A DNA stretch of 64,000 bases from assembly GCA_963693365.1 (NCBI GenBank), contig CAVNZM010000018.1, positions 1,736,001 through 1,800,000 of the forward strand, written 5' to 3'. The position numbers and the translations under genes were made by a program. Origin of the DNA: Amoebidium appalachense. Its lineage: Eukaryota > Ichthyosporea. Positions 39,270 to 48,099 of this stretch are shown here, piece by piece; within the stretch, counting starts at the first letter, position 1, and each line of letters opens with the position of its first letter. The notes beneath the pieces were generated by a model. That model saw only the letters and a program-made list of their open reading frames with translations. It ran no database searches and was not told the origin of the DNA.

Positions 39270-39788
39270 ATGGCTTTTGAGCAGGACCTGAAGCTATTTG
39301 TCAATCGGCTGTCGCTGCTTGTATCCAACATGACGTTCGACTCGAACGGCGCCGGGAGGGTGGCAAGCCGGCCGCTACAGCTCCACGCAAGACTCGGCAA
39401 GGGCGACACGATGCGGTCGGACACGATGCTGCCGCTGCAGTCGGTGGAAACGTCGAACAGGACTGGACTCAACCACCTGGTGTTTTCGACGTGTCCACTG
39501 GAGGGGGCCGGGGATGCGGTGACCATCGACCTGGATTGGGGCAAGTCGTTTCGGCTGACCTGGGAGCGCTGGGACACCACGCTGTCGCTGCTGCAACCGA
39601 GGGATCCGACGGAGGAGGAGGGCATGAGCGAGGGACGTGCGGTCCCGATGGAGGCAAAGAGAAAACGAACAACCCTTCTGCGAATCGACTTTTTGAAGGA
39701 CTTCCTTTGGCATGACATGGGGTGCGACATTCTGTCGCTGCAGTTATATGAATCAGTACAGAAAAATAGGCGGCAGTGTAGAGAATAA
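39270..39788 (+). CDS. Unrecognised 172-aa protein
   Basis: Starts at ATG 39270 (MAFEQDLKLFVNRLSLLVSN), placed by the TATA box. It is mostly beta-prone: RPLQLHARLGKGD, LNHLVFSTCPLEG, DAVTIDLDWGKSFRLTWERW. An acidic loop (DPTEEEGMSEGR) and a basic stretch (EAKRKRTTLLRID) precede the C-terminal IDFLKDFLWHDMGCDILSLQ. No family is recognised. The promoter and intronless form match the other element genes. Confidence 0.6.
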   Translation: MAFEQDLKLFVNRLSLLVSNMTFDSNGAGRVASRPLQLHARLGKGDTMRSDTMLPLQSVETSNRTGLNHLVFSTCPLEGAGDAVTIDLDWGKSFRLTWERWDTTLSLLQPRDPTEEEGMSEGRAVPMEAKRKRTTLLRIDFLKDFLWHDMGCDILSLQLYESVQKNRRQCRE

Positions 39789-39847
39789 TGCAGGTATCGC
39801 GCAGTGCGTGTGTGTGTGCGACTGCGCCCCGGATGGTGCAGCACGCG

Positions 39848-39855
39848 TATATAAG
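39848..39855 (+). promoter_or_regulatory. TATA box of truncated Bro-like gene
   Basis: GCGTATATAAGCAGGG lies 82 nt before ATG 39930. Confidence 0.5.
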
Positions 39856-39929
39856 CAGGGCCACACCCAACGTGTCGTCCGAGCGCATGCTTGTGTGTGC
39901 GCACACAAATTTGTTTATTTTTCAGAGAA

Positions 39930-40280
39930 ATGATCCCGCCCACCCTTCTCGCCCACGACGGCCAACTTCGCATCAATGGAGTGGGGAAGCTCACCCCAGT
40001 GGCTTCATTCCGTGACCTCCTCGAGATCATCTACCTACTCCCTAGGAAGCGCGCCCACGAGTTCCGCAAGACCTGTGCCACCTACATAGCACGTAAGGGT
40101 AAATTTTTGTGGAATGCCATCCACAACTTTGCTTGTTTCGACCAATTGTCTGTGTGCTCGCTCGTGATGACTCCACGAGGATCGAGTATGAAAAGTGGCA
40201 GCGCAGATATGGCAGGAATATGGTCTTACGCCCGTGTGCACTCTTTGGTGGACGGTCAAACTGGCCTTGTGCCGGTATGA
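39930..40280 (+). pseudogene. Truncated Bro-like gene running into antisense of zinc-finger gene
   Basis: ATG 39930 begins a 116-residue frame. Residues ~8-52 (DGQLRINGVGKLTPVASF, RDLLEIIYLLPRKRAHEFRK) match the N-terminal module of the 28556 gene (LLEIIYLLPGKRAHHVRM). After about residue 55 the sequence is simply the opposite strand of the zinc-finger gene's 3' part and has no protein-like character. The module has lost its remainder and been joined tail-to-tail with the zinc-finger gene; conversely, the last ~15 codons of the zinc-finger ORF are antisense to the module. The promoter may still be active. Confidence 0.6.
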
Positions 40281-40589
40281 TTTGCTGCATCCCATATAAT
40301 CACATCTGAAAGAGTTCCCGCCAGAATGCGATCTCTGATGCACACGATATGAACTTGGATGTATAAATTCCTTGCCACAATCGTTGCAAATAAAGGGTTT
40401 TTCTGACTTGTGTTTCCACATGTGTGTTGACAACGAAGCTGGGGTTGTATATGCAGCTGAACACTCCGGATAATCACATTTGAACAGGGTGCCTGTGTGT
40501 TTTCGCAGATGGGTTTCCAAGTGAGCCTTCTGCCTGAAGTTCCGTCCACACTCCGGCCAGTTGCACTTCCACCCACGAGAATCTGTCAT
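40035..40589 (-). CDS. C2H2 zinc-finger protein (five fingers, TFIIIA-like)
   Basis: 184 residues from ATG 40589. Five fingers: CNWPECGRNF with LETHLRKH; CDYPECSAAY with LSTHMWKH; CNDCGKEFIH with YRVHQRSH; CDYMGCSKSY with LTVHQRVH; and CHICAATFHT with WSHHERAH. The Cys-x4-Cys form of three of them is typical of TFIIIA-type fingers. A DNA-binding regulator is likely. The ~35 C-terminal residues after the last finger are partly antisense to the Bro-like fragment and look acquired (GGTGLAELVGALPRE). The promoter side holds the dense GAGTA/TACTC motif cluster. Confidence 0.85.
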   Translation of the reverse strand: MTDSRGWKCNWPECGRNFRQKAHLETHLRKHTGTLFKCDYPECSAAYTTPASLSTHMWKHKSEKPFICNDCGKEFIHPSSYRVHQRSHSGGNSFRCDYMGCSKSYRHKASLTVHQRVHTGVRPYSCHICAATFHTRSSWSHHERAHRQLVETSKVVDGIPQKFTLTCYVGGTGLAELVGALPRE

Positions 40590-40629
40590 CGTTGAGGTTA
40601 AGGCATAAAAAAGCCAACGTTTTCCTTTG

Positions 40630-40946
40630 CCCTGAGTAATTCAAGTTACTCTGAGCATAAAATTAATGGTTTTTTATTTGTTTCATGAGTAACAATATCT
40701 TACTCAGGGTACTCATTCTGAGTAACACAGACAAGTTTCCCCCACTAGATGTTACTCACCCAAATATGGTAAAGGTTTCCTTTTTAGGTATAAAAATATA
40801 CAATTGTCATATAGTGAGTAGGATGAGTAGGATGAGTACGTACTCATCTACTGTGGGCTACGGGTATACCTAAATCTCAATCCAAAAGGAAATTGGAACA
40901 CCCGGGGGGAGACCAGATGAGTAGGTACTCAAGCTACTCATCCTAC
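40630..40946. promoter_or_regulatory. Cluster of ~15 GAGTA/TACTC motifs
   Basis: About fifteen copies of GAGTA or its complement TACTC lie in ~320 bp, many paired as small inverted repeats (GAGTAATTCAAGTTACTC at 40633, GATGAGTACGTACTCATC near 40835, TAGGTACTCAAGCTACTCAT near 40920). The region is AT-rich and separates the zinc-finger gene (start at 40589, minus) from the end of helicase copy 2. It could be a binding-site array for a dimeric regulator or a replication origin. Both are inferences. Confidence 0.55.
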
Positions 40947-42332
40947 TCACCCCATCAAAATGGCCTCAAAATTTAGGTGGTACCCCTTACACCTCCCCTG
41001 GACAAACAAACTCATTCCATTAACTTTGTCCCCGAAAAGCTTCGAGAGGCATTCGCCCACTTGTCGCAGGCTGGCTGTCTGCGGGTTCTTGCCGTTTAAG
41101 CGCATCCACTCTTGAAGATGAAGGTGGATCTCGGTTGCTGTCACAAACTTTCCGTCGGTGAGGGCCATTCTTTCGCAGCTGTCCTCCCCCATGACAACAT
41201 CCTTCAAAAAGGACAGACAGTCAGATCGGGAAAACGATTTCAGACGCTCCTTCAACTTGGAGTTCGGTGGGCGGAGATAAAGCAAGATTGGATTCCCATT
41301 AGGACGGTGTTGGTGCAGAAATTGGAAGAGGTGGTGTAGAGCATCTTGATCCTCATAGTGTGTCCAGAGGTTGTTGAAGTATGCCGTGTCGTTGACTTTT
41401 GCAGGTGAGACCTCAAAGCAGGCAGAGCGGCGGTCGCTGGCTTCAACACGCAGTGGCCAGTCCTCGTTTGACATAAACACGTAGCGCTCACAGGACCGTC
41501 GGACCATTTGGTCGATGCCTTTTCGCTCGATAACCATTGTCGTGTCTGTTATCATATTTTTGAGCTGGTTGTTGACTGTGTGTTCCCCCCCAAAGGTCAC
41601 TTCATCGACCAACACAAGCAGCTTATCCGCGAGGTGTGCATTGAAATTCCCAACCAATCGGTGTTTGCTGTTCACGGTTACAACCAAGGCGGGACCCAAT
41701 AACTTGCTGAATATGTTCCAAAACATGTTTTTTCCCGTCCCTTGGACACTTTTGAAAAGACAACAACTATCAGGCTTTTGTCCTGGATGCTGGATGATAT
41801 GTGCAATCCAATTAAGAAGAAACCCGCCCATGATGGGGTCACCGTTGGCCATAATGTTGTGTAGGTGCCAGAGAAAGGGTCCCACTTTATGTGAGTCCAC
41901 TCGGAAACCGTCAATAGGTGAAAACGCCATGCCGCCATATGTATTGAAGCAGGCGTAGTTCTCGTCCTTCTCGCACTTGAGATCAGCCGGGTCAAAAACA
42001 GCGTCGTTGAACCATGTTATTGTGGGTTCGCATAGATAGTCCTTCCCCAAGTAAACAGCGTCTTTTTTCCCAATCGGATAGGTGAACCTCATGGCGGACA
42101 GAGTCCCGTTGACTGCCTCCCTGGATTGGAAATCAAAAGTGGTACGTCTCCCCTTGTTGATTTTTACCACATACACATTGCTATTTAGAACGCGAGCTAC
42201 CTTTGTCCTCAAAAAAGCAATAATGGCATCTTTATCACACCAGGAACCAATGGAGCTTGATGGGGCAAAGCGCGGTAATCCATCCGTAACATTGAGAAAC
42301 GAAGTACGTGCGGCCTCGTCAATGTTTATCAT
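40947..42332 (-). CDS. D5-like superfamily-3 helicase (copy 2, short)
   Basis: 461 residues from ATG 42332. The core motifs are complete: Walker A SVQGTGKN (Lys201), Walker B LLVLVDE (Asp243-Glu244), sensor RYVFMSNEDWP (Asn289) and DRRSACFE. It is clearly homologous to the 25054-27111 protein (identical SVQGTGKN and SNEDWP) but lacks about 220 residues at the N-terminus. The C-terminal module (CLSFLKDVVMG, GKFVTATEIHLHLQEW, LRQVGECLSKLFG) is shared with copy 1 and with the nuclease at 23767. Two diverged but intact helicases in one element suggest either two fused or nested elements, or specialised roles. GC content is lower than in copy 1, which fits a separate origin. Confidence 0.85.
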   Translation of the reverse strand: MINIDEAARTSFLNVTDGLPRFAPSSSIGSWCDKDAIIAFLRTKVARVLNSNVYVVKINKGRRTTFDFQSREAVNGTLSAMRFTYPIGKKDAVYLGKDYLCEPTITWFNDAVFDPADLKCEKDENYACFNTYGGMAFSPIDGFRVDSHKVGPFLWHLHNIMANGDPIMGGFLLNWIAHIIQHPGQKPDSCCLFKSVQGTGKNMFWNIFSKLLGPALVVTVNSKHRLVGNFNAHLADKLLVLVDEVTFGGEHTVNNQLKNMITDTTMVIERKGIDQMVRRSCERYVFMSNEDWPLRVEASDRRSACFEVSPAKVNDTAYFNNLWTHYEDQDALHHLFQFLHQHRPNGNPILLYLRPPNSKLKERLKSFSRSDCLSFLKDVVMGEDSCERMALTDGKFVTATEIHLHLQEWMRLNGKNPQTASLRQVGECLSKLFGDKVNGMSLFVQGRCKGYHLNFEAILMG

Positions 42333-42404
42333 TATTATCTTATACTAGAAAATAATTTTGTCTGGGTGGGCTACGAGCCCTAAAACATGTATTTCCAGTT
42401 GCCC

Positions 42405-42745
42405 CGTGTGCAGGGCACTGATTTCTACCTCTTCTGGTTGGTGCCAAGAGGCAGTGCCCTACACGTGTGGTGTCTAAACAGCCTATAGGCATGCTTTGTG
42501 TGCAGGGCACTGATTTCTACCCTCTTCTGGTTGGTGCCAAGAGGCAGTGCCCTACACGTGTGGTGTCTAAACAGCCTATAGGCATGCTCTGTGTGCAGGG
42601 CACTGATTTCTACCCTCTTCTGGTTGGTGCCAAGAGGCAGTGCTCTACACGTGTGGTGTCTAAACAGCCTATAGGCATGCTCCGTGTGCAGGGCACTAAT
42701 TTGTTGTGCCTTCCTTTTTTGGTTAGATCTATACCCGGCCAATGG
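42405..42745. repeat. 93-bp tandem repeat, ~3.6 copies (inverted to 48.2-kb array)
   Basis: Units contain GTGTGCAGGGCACTGATTTC, then CTCTTCTGGTTGGTGCCAAG and ACACGTGTGGTGTCTAAACA. Starts are at about 42411, 42503, 42596 and 42689. The same unit in reverse complement forms the array at 48175-48620, and ~70 bp beyond it (CCTTTTTTGGTTAGATCTAT through AACCATTGGCCGGGTATAGA on the other strand) is shared as well. Confidence 0.93.
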
Positions 42746-42841
42746 TTAGCAGCCACGGGTTTGTTTTCATCAAGCTTAGACGTTAATACATACTAAGTAA
42801 CAGAATGAAATCACTCGCATGTGTTATCCCTCATGATTGTA

Positions 42842-43198
42842 TCAATCCGTTTCATCCGGAGTCTTAGCGGACTGGCCCAGACGTATGAGACAGGCCCGTA
42901 GAAAGTCCTTTTGCTTCTTCAGCTTGTCGTTTTCCAGCTGCAGCTCTTGGTTCTCCACCACCAAATTCTTGTTCTCTTCGCACACCTTGTTGCGCTCCTC
43001 TTGCAGGCCCTTGATCACCTCCCGCTGGTTCTTGTTCATTGTGCGCAGCGCGTCGTTGTCCTTGTCCATGTCGTTGTTCAACTCCCTCAGCTGCTGGATC
43101 AGCCCGTGCAGCCCCTCGTTGGCCTCCTTCAGCATCTTGTTGGTCTCTTGCAGCTGCTCGGTGTGTGCATCTTGGCGCTGTGTGACTGTTTCATCCAT
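42842..43198 (-). CDS. Coiled-coil protein (118 aa)
   Basis: From ATG 43198 to a TGA at 42842. Almost the whole length is a predicted coiled coil with Leu/Asn at heptad positions (LQETNKMLKEANEGLHGLIQ, NKNLVVENQELQLENDKLKK). It ends with a basic/polar tail (ACLIRLGQSAKTPDETD). No globular domain. A GATAAAAAC box on the minus strand near 43239 may be the TATA element. Function unknown. It resembles the coiled-coil parts of the 7129-8520 and 46703-47883 genes in kind but not clearly in sequence. Confidence 0.65.
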   Translation of the reverse strand: MDETVTQRQDAHTEQLQETNKMLKEANEGLHGLIQQLRELNNDMDKDNDALRTMNKNQREVIKGLQEERNKVCEENKNLVVENQELQLENDKLKKQKDFLRACLIRLGQSAKTPDETD

Positions 43199-43224
43199 TG
43201 TGTCGTTTGCAGCTGGTTGGGCAG

Positions 43225-43815
43225 GAGGTGTTTAGTTTTTATCCACGAAGCAAAGCAGTGTGAACAAAAAAAACGTCCCTCTTATTTTTACGAAGCAAAA
43301 GTGTGACCCAAAAAAAACGTTCCTCTTACACAATGCAAAATAAAGCAAAATCCTATGATGCGCAAACACACCGTGAACTAAAAAAACTCGCCACTGATTA
43401 TTTACACGAAGTAAAGCAGTGTGAACAAAAAAAAGCGCTCCTTACACAATGCAAAATAAAGCAAAATCCTATGATGCGCAAACACACCGTGAACTAAAAA
43501 AACTCGCCACTGATTATTTACACGAAGTAAAGCAGTGTGAACAAAAAAAAGCGCTCCTTACACAATGCAAAATAAAGCAAAATCCTATGATGCGCAAACA
43601 CACCGTGAACTAAAAAAACTCGCCACTGATTATTTACACGAAGTAAAGCAGTGTGAACAAAAAAAAGCGCTCCTTACACAATGCAAAATAAAGCAAAATC
43701 CTATGATGCGCAAACACACCGTGAACTAAAAAAACTCGCCACTGATTATTTACACGAAGTAAAGCAGTGTGAACAAAAAAAAGCGCTCCTTACACAATGC
43801 AAAATAAAACACACA
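43225..43815. repeat. 116-bp tandem repeat, ~5 copies
   Basis: Units contain TTTACACGAAGTAAAGCAGT, then GCGCTCCTTACACAATGCAA and GATGCGCAAACACACCGTGA, with starts at 43401, 43517 and 43633. The first copy near the coiled-coil gene is more diverged. AAAATAAAGC may act as a poly(A) signal on the plus strand. Similar sequence stands upstream of the 7129-8520 gene. Confidence 0.9.
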
Positions 43816-44402
43816 CACACACACACCAAGCCATTTGTATCCAGCTCGGACCCCTTTTTGTGCGCACACTTCTGGTTGGTGTATAAGTATTGGATCCACG
43901 TGAGCGCGAGTTTCCTAAGTGCTGCTCAAAAAGTGACATGTTGTTCCCAGCAGGCAGTGCACCGATTCGCTATCAGTTGACATCGTGTTCAAGCAGTCAG
44001 CACCATGTGATTGTGTACTTTTCCTGACCAATTTTTGTATCCCTGATAGACAGAATAATGCTCGTAATTGTTGGGAAGCATATTCGTGTTTTTTTAGGAG
44101 TTGCTACATCAAAATACATTGTGTTCAAACACTGACGGCCAAGTTGCAAAGATCGGATTACAATCCAATCTGTCAAATGACAATTCTCAAGTCAAAACAT
44201 GCTCTTGTTGATCCAATCAGAATTCATCAATCAGTCAGCAGATTTGGTTGAGCCCCAACTTATCGGATACACCAAGATGCCCAAATGACAATTAGCCAAT
44301 CAGATATTCACGCGATCTCTAGATCCAATCAAGCGTCGCGGCTGGGGTATATCCAACCAATCTAATGCAATAAAGCATCTGATGCCAAAGCCGGGCACGG
44401 CA
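43816..44402. other. Spacer and promoter region with CCAAT boxes
   Basis: No gene. The region 44160-44370 has five ATCCAATC/CCAATCAG-type boxes (about 44163, 44214, 44299, 44325, 44357) and leads to the TATA box at 44403. This looks like a strong host-style promoter. Confidence 0.5.
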
Positions 44403-44409
44403 TATAAAA
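44403..44409 (+). promoter_or_regulatory. TATA box of 44495 gene
   Basis: GGCATATAAAAGCCC lies 92 nt before ATG 44495. The same GGCATATAAAAGC occurs on the minus strand before the 47883 start. Confidence 0.65.
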
Positions 44410-44494
44410 GCCCATACTCTCTTCAATCCACACACCTTTTCCATGTTAGCTAGCTTCTCCCTTGGCACACAACGTACATCCAACTGTCACGAAA

Positions 44495-45142
44495 ATGAGT
44501 TCTAACATCAAAGATCTAGAAAGGCGCGCTAAAAAAATAGAGACAAGACTCAAGACTTTGGAGGAGGATGCAAAGGTCCTGCGGGACACCCAGACCCGTT
44601 TCGCGTGCGCCCTTGCTAGGCACGCCCGCATGGCTTTAAGCAAGCGCACCACTACAGCAGCAACCGTGGCACCCCCAGCGCTGACCGTGGCACCCCCAGC
44701 GCTGACCGTGGCACCCCCAGCGCTGACCGTGGCACCCCCTGTCCTGGCAGCGGCACCTGCACTTCGTGCTGGCGAGCATGGCAGCTCCTATCCCGTGGAC
44801 TTGGCCCCCCAGCCCCTGCAGCGCTCACGTTTGCACATCACACAGGGGTCCAAGACACGGGAGAAACCACGAAGACAGCAGAAGAGGACACGAGAGGAAG
44901 TCAGAAGCTCTGGGTCGGAGGAGGAGTACCATCCTCCAGTGCCTGCTTGGTTCAAGACCTTGTCCAAGACCTTGCTACGGGGACAGCAGTCAGAACCTGA
45001 GGAGTACTCGTCTTCTGAGGAGTACTCGTCTTCCGAGTCCAAGACCTTGACACGGGGACAGCAGAAAAGGGCACGAGCCAGTGAAGCCAGCAGCTCTGGG
45101 GCGTCTTCCGAGTCTTCAGACGGAGATATCAACTGGCCTTGA
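44495..45142 (+). CDS. Coiled-coil, basic and Ser/Glu-rich protein (215 aa)
   Basis: From ATG 44495. An N-terminal coiled coil (DLERRAKKIETRLKTLEEDA) is followed by four repeats of TVAPPAL (exact 21-bp duplications), a basic segment (KTREKPRRQQKRTREEVRSS), and a C-terminal part of Ser/Glu clusters (EEYSSSEEYSSSES) with two diverged 'SKTLxRGQQ' blocks. It ends SSESSDGDINWP. It is largely disordered and probably nuclear. No family recognised. The gene is convergent with the 46703-47883 gene, with the 45.2-46.3 kb minisatellite between them. Confidence 0.6.
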   Translation: MSSNIKDLERRAKKIETRLKTLEEDAKVLRDTQTRFACALARHARMALSKRTTTAATVAPPALTVAPPALTVAPPALTVAPPVLAAAPALRAGEHGSSYPVDLAPQPLQRSRLHITQGSKTREKPRRQQKRTREEVRSSGSEEEYHPPVPAWFKTLSKTLLRGQQSEPEEYSSSEEYSSSESKTLTRGQQKRARASEASSSGASSESSDGDINWP

Positions 45143-45189
45143 CACGGTGAAAAAAGGGGCCGCTATTAGAGAGTAGCCTCAGGCTATTC

Positions 45190-46315
45190 TAGTGCTTGTG
45201 TGCAGGTGTACTTAACATTGAGTGTACTTAGGGTGGGGCTGTGCAGACGTGTACTTAAAGGGTGGGGCTGTGCAGACGTGTACTTAGGATGGTGCAGACG
45301 TGTACTTAAAGGGTGGGGCTGTGCAGACGTGTACTTAAAGGGTGGGGCTGTGCAGACGTGTACTTAGGATGGTGTAGAGGTACTTAGGGTGGTGCAGAGT
45401 GTACTTAGGGTGGTGCAGAGTGTACTTAGGGTGGGGCTGTGCAGAGTGTACTTAGGGTGGTGCAGAGTGTACTTAGGGTGGGGCTGTGCAGAGTGTACTT
45501 AGGGTGGTGCAGACGTGTACTTAGGGTGGGGCTGTGCAGAGTGTACTTAGGGTGGTGCAGACGTGTACTTAGGGTGGTGCAGAGGTGTACTTAGGGTGGT
45601 GCAGACGTGTACTTAGGGTGGTGCAGAGGTGTACTTAGGGTGGTGCAGACGTGTACTTAGGGTGGTGCAGACGTGTACTTAGGGTGGTGCAGAGGTGTAC
45701 TTAGGGTGGTGCAGACGTGTACTTAGGGTGGTGCAGAGTTAGGGTGGTGCAGACGTGTACTTAGGGTGGTGCAGACGTGTACTTAGGGTGGTGCAGAGGT
45801 GTACTTAGGGTGGTGCAGACGTGTACTTAGGGTGGTGCAGACGTGTACTTAGGGTGGTGCAGACGTGTACTTAGGGTGGGGCTGTGCAGAGTGTACTTAG
45901 GGTGGTGCAGACGTGTACTTAGGGTGGTGCAGAGTGTACTTAGGGTGGGGCTGTGCAGAGTGTACTTAGGGTGGTGCAGAGTGTACTTAGGGTGGTGCAG
46001 AGGTGTACTTAGGGCTGTGCAGAGGTGTACTTAGGGTGGTGCAGAGGTGTACTTAGGGTGGTGCAGAGGTGTACTTAGGGTGGTGCAGACGTGTACTTAG
46101 GGTGGTGCAGAGGTGTACTTAGGGTGGTGCAGACGTGTACTTAGGGTGGGGCTGTGCACCACAGTGTACTTAGGGTGGTGCAGACGTGTACTTAGGGTGG
46201 GGCTGTGCACCACAGTGTACTTAGGGTGGTGCAGACGTGTACTTAGGGTGGGGCTGTGCACCACAGTGTACTTAGGGTGGTGCAGAGTGTACTTAGGTGG
46301 GTGTCTTGTGGTGAA
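45190..46315. repeat. TTAGGG-containing ~20-30-bp minisatellite
   Basis: About 50 copies of GTGTACTTAGGGTGGTGCAG with variants (GGGTGGGGCTGTGCAGA, ACGTGTACTTAAAGGGTGGG). Each unit contains TTAGGG or a one-base variant. It lies between two convergent genes inside the element. It is not a simple telomere tract, because the TTAGGG units are separated by GTGGTGCAGACGTGTAC. Confidence 0.93.
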
Positions 46316-46702
46316 AGTAAAGTTTATGGCATACAGGCAGATGTGTGCTTTAAGCCTTAGGGAACTGTGGGCAGACATGTCAACACTTGGGCCTATGGGT
46401 AGACGTGTACACACTTAGTGTATTTGTTTGTGTCTCTCATGGTTATTTTATAGCATGAAGCACTGCAAAAAATGGTGTATGTTTCCGTGGTCCACGTACA
46501 CAGAATCCTTTAATATGAACACAAGTGATTGTATAGAAAAAGAGTACGTACGTACATGATAGTCTAGTCAGATTACAAAGAACAAATCAACTTGGACCGA
46601 GTATATTCAAATACAAACTAAAAGAGAAAAGAAACAAATAAATCAAGACCGATCAATTCAAATACAAATCAAAAGAGAATGCCACTTAGTCGACCAATCA
46701 AA
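46316..46702. other. Spacer, no gene seen
   Basis: AT-rich sequence with a ~50-bp imperfect direct repeat (GATCAATTCAAATACAAATC at 46650 and a diverged copy at 46600). Probably the 3' flank of the minus-strand gene. Confidence 0.5.
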
Positions 46703-47883
46703 TCAGTACATCTCATGCTCATACTGGTCAAACTCTTCCTGGTCAAGATCAATGAGGGGAATTTCTTCAGTTTGTTTATGTTTGGGTTCAGGTTTGCGGT
46801 CATACACGACCGACTCACGATCAGACGCAGATTCGTCATCTGTCATATCATCGAGTACCTGATTTGCCCGTCGTTTGAGCCGCTTGGGGTTGAATGCTTC
46901 ATCTGAGTCCCAATCACATTGATCATGGACGCGTTTGGCGGGTGAGGCAGGTGAAGAGACAGACTCATTACCACCTGTGTATGCCTTCAAGTTCTTCTCC
47001 CGTCGCAGAATCTTCCTTCGGATGCTTTTTATGGTGTTTTGGGCTGCACACACAGCAGCAATGGCCAGGCCCTCCGCCATTTCATCTTCAGCCGCCTTTG
47101 CCTCTTTGACACGCTCTCGAGCATTCTGGAGCTCCCCCCTCACACTAGTTAGCTGTGCATCGAGGTCCATCGTATGGTCATGCAACGAAGTCTCAGGTGT
47201 TTTGGTGTGCTTGGGCCTGGGCTTAGCGGCAGGGGTGGTCTTGGCAGGAGTGGTCTTGGTGGTAGGGGTGGTCTTGGCAGGAGTGGTCTTGGTGGTAGGG
47301 GTGGTCTTGGCAGGAGTGGTCTTGGTGGTAGGGGTGGTCTTGGCAGGAGTGGTCTTGGCGGCAGGGGTGGGGGCAGTCACAGGGGCGGTCTTTGCGACAG
47401 GGGTGGGGGCAGTCACAGGGGCGGTCTTGGTGGCAGGGGTGGGGGCAGTCACAGGGGCGGTCTTGGTGGCAGGGGGGGGGCAGTCACAGTGGTGGTCTTG
47501 GTGGCAGGGGGGGGGGCAGTCACAGTGGTGGTCTTGGTGGCAGGGGGGGGGGCAGTCAGAGTGGTGGTCATGGCGACAGGGGTAGTCTTGCGAGGGCCAC
47601 TGAAAATGTAGTTTTCATAGGCCACCTGGCCATCCCGGCGGGGTGCTACTGCCCGTTGCAGGCTGGCAAGCTCGGCCTGCAGGGTCTTGATCTGGTCTTC
47701 GGCTGCCCTCAGTCGTGCCTCTACATCAGAGGGTCGGGGCGTACGTGCAGCATTCTCATTGGTCACTTGACTGCGGAGGCTGATGAGGTCGGTGTGCAGG
47801 GCCGTTAAGCGGGACGAATGGTCCGTGTACAGAAAATCAACGCGCTTCTGCAGCTGTTGAAGCTCCTCTTTCCAAGAATCCAT
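46703..47883 (-). CDS. Coiled-coil, KTTPTTK-repeat protein with frame shift at poly-G
   Basis: From ATG 47883: an N-terminal coiled coil (KEELQQLQKRVDFLYTDHSS, VEARLRAAEDQIKTLQAELA), then Thr/Ala/Pro repeats (TVTAPPPATKT). Near one of the G-runs (about 47470-47555) the frame shifts and continues as KTTPAKTTPTTKTTP repeats, then a second coiled coil (QLTSVRGELQNARERVKEAK), a basic segment with PKRLKRRANQ and an acidic end (DLDQEEFDQYEHE). The total would be about 390 residues. Both halves look coding, so the shift is likely a homopolymer indel or a sequencing error. Likely nuclear. Function unknown. A TATAAAA box lies ~100 nt upstream on the minus strand. Confidence 0.55.
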
Positions 47884-47979
47884 GTTTCGTGTGAGTGTTT
47901 GAAAAACAAGTTTGTTGTGTGTCGCCTTTTACTATTGAGTGTCAGTGTTGGAATGAGTGAATGTGACCGTGTGTGCTGC

Positions 47980-47986
47980 TTTTATA
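47980..47986 (-). promoter_or_regulatory. TATA box of 47883 gene
   Basis: On the minus strand it reads GGCATATAAAAGCAGC, about 100 nt before the ATG; it is near identical to the box before the 44495 gene. Confidence 0.65.
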
Positions 47987-48099
47987 TGCCACGGTACAAA
48001 GCAGCTTACAGCAATGGTGCCAAGGTTCAATGGGATAGATCTGTCCAATCAACGGTCATTGTCACTCAAACAGCCTTGATGATTGGCAAAGTATCACGT

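Noticed and set aside
45190-46315. Interstitial telomere
   Set aside because: TTAGGG occurs once per ~20-30-bp unit and not in tandem, so it was called a minisatellite; the resemblance is reported as a finding.
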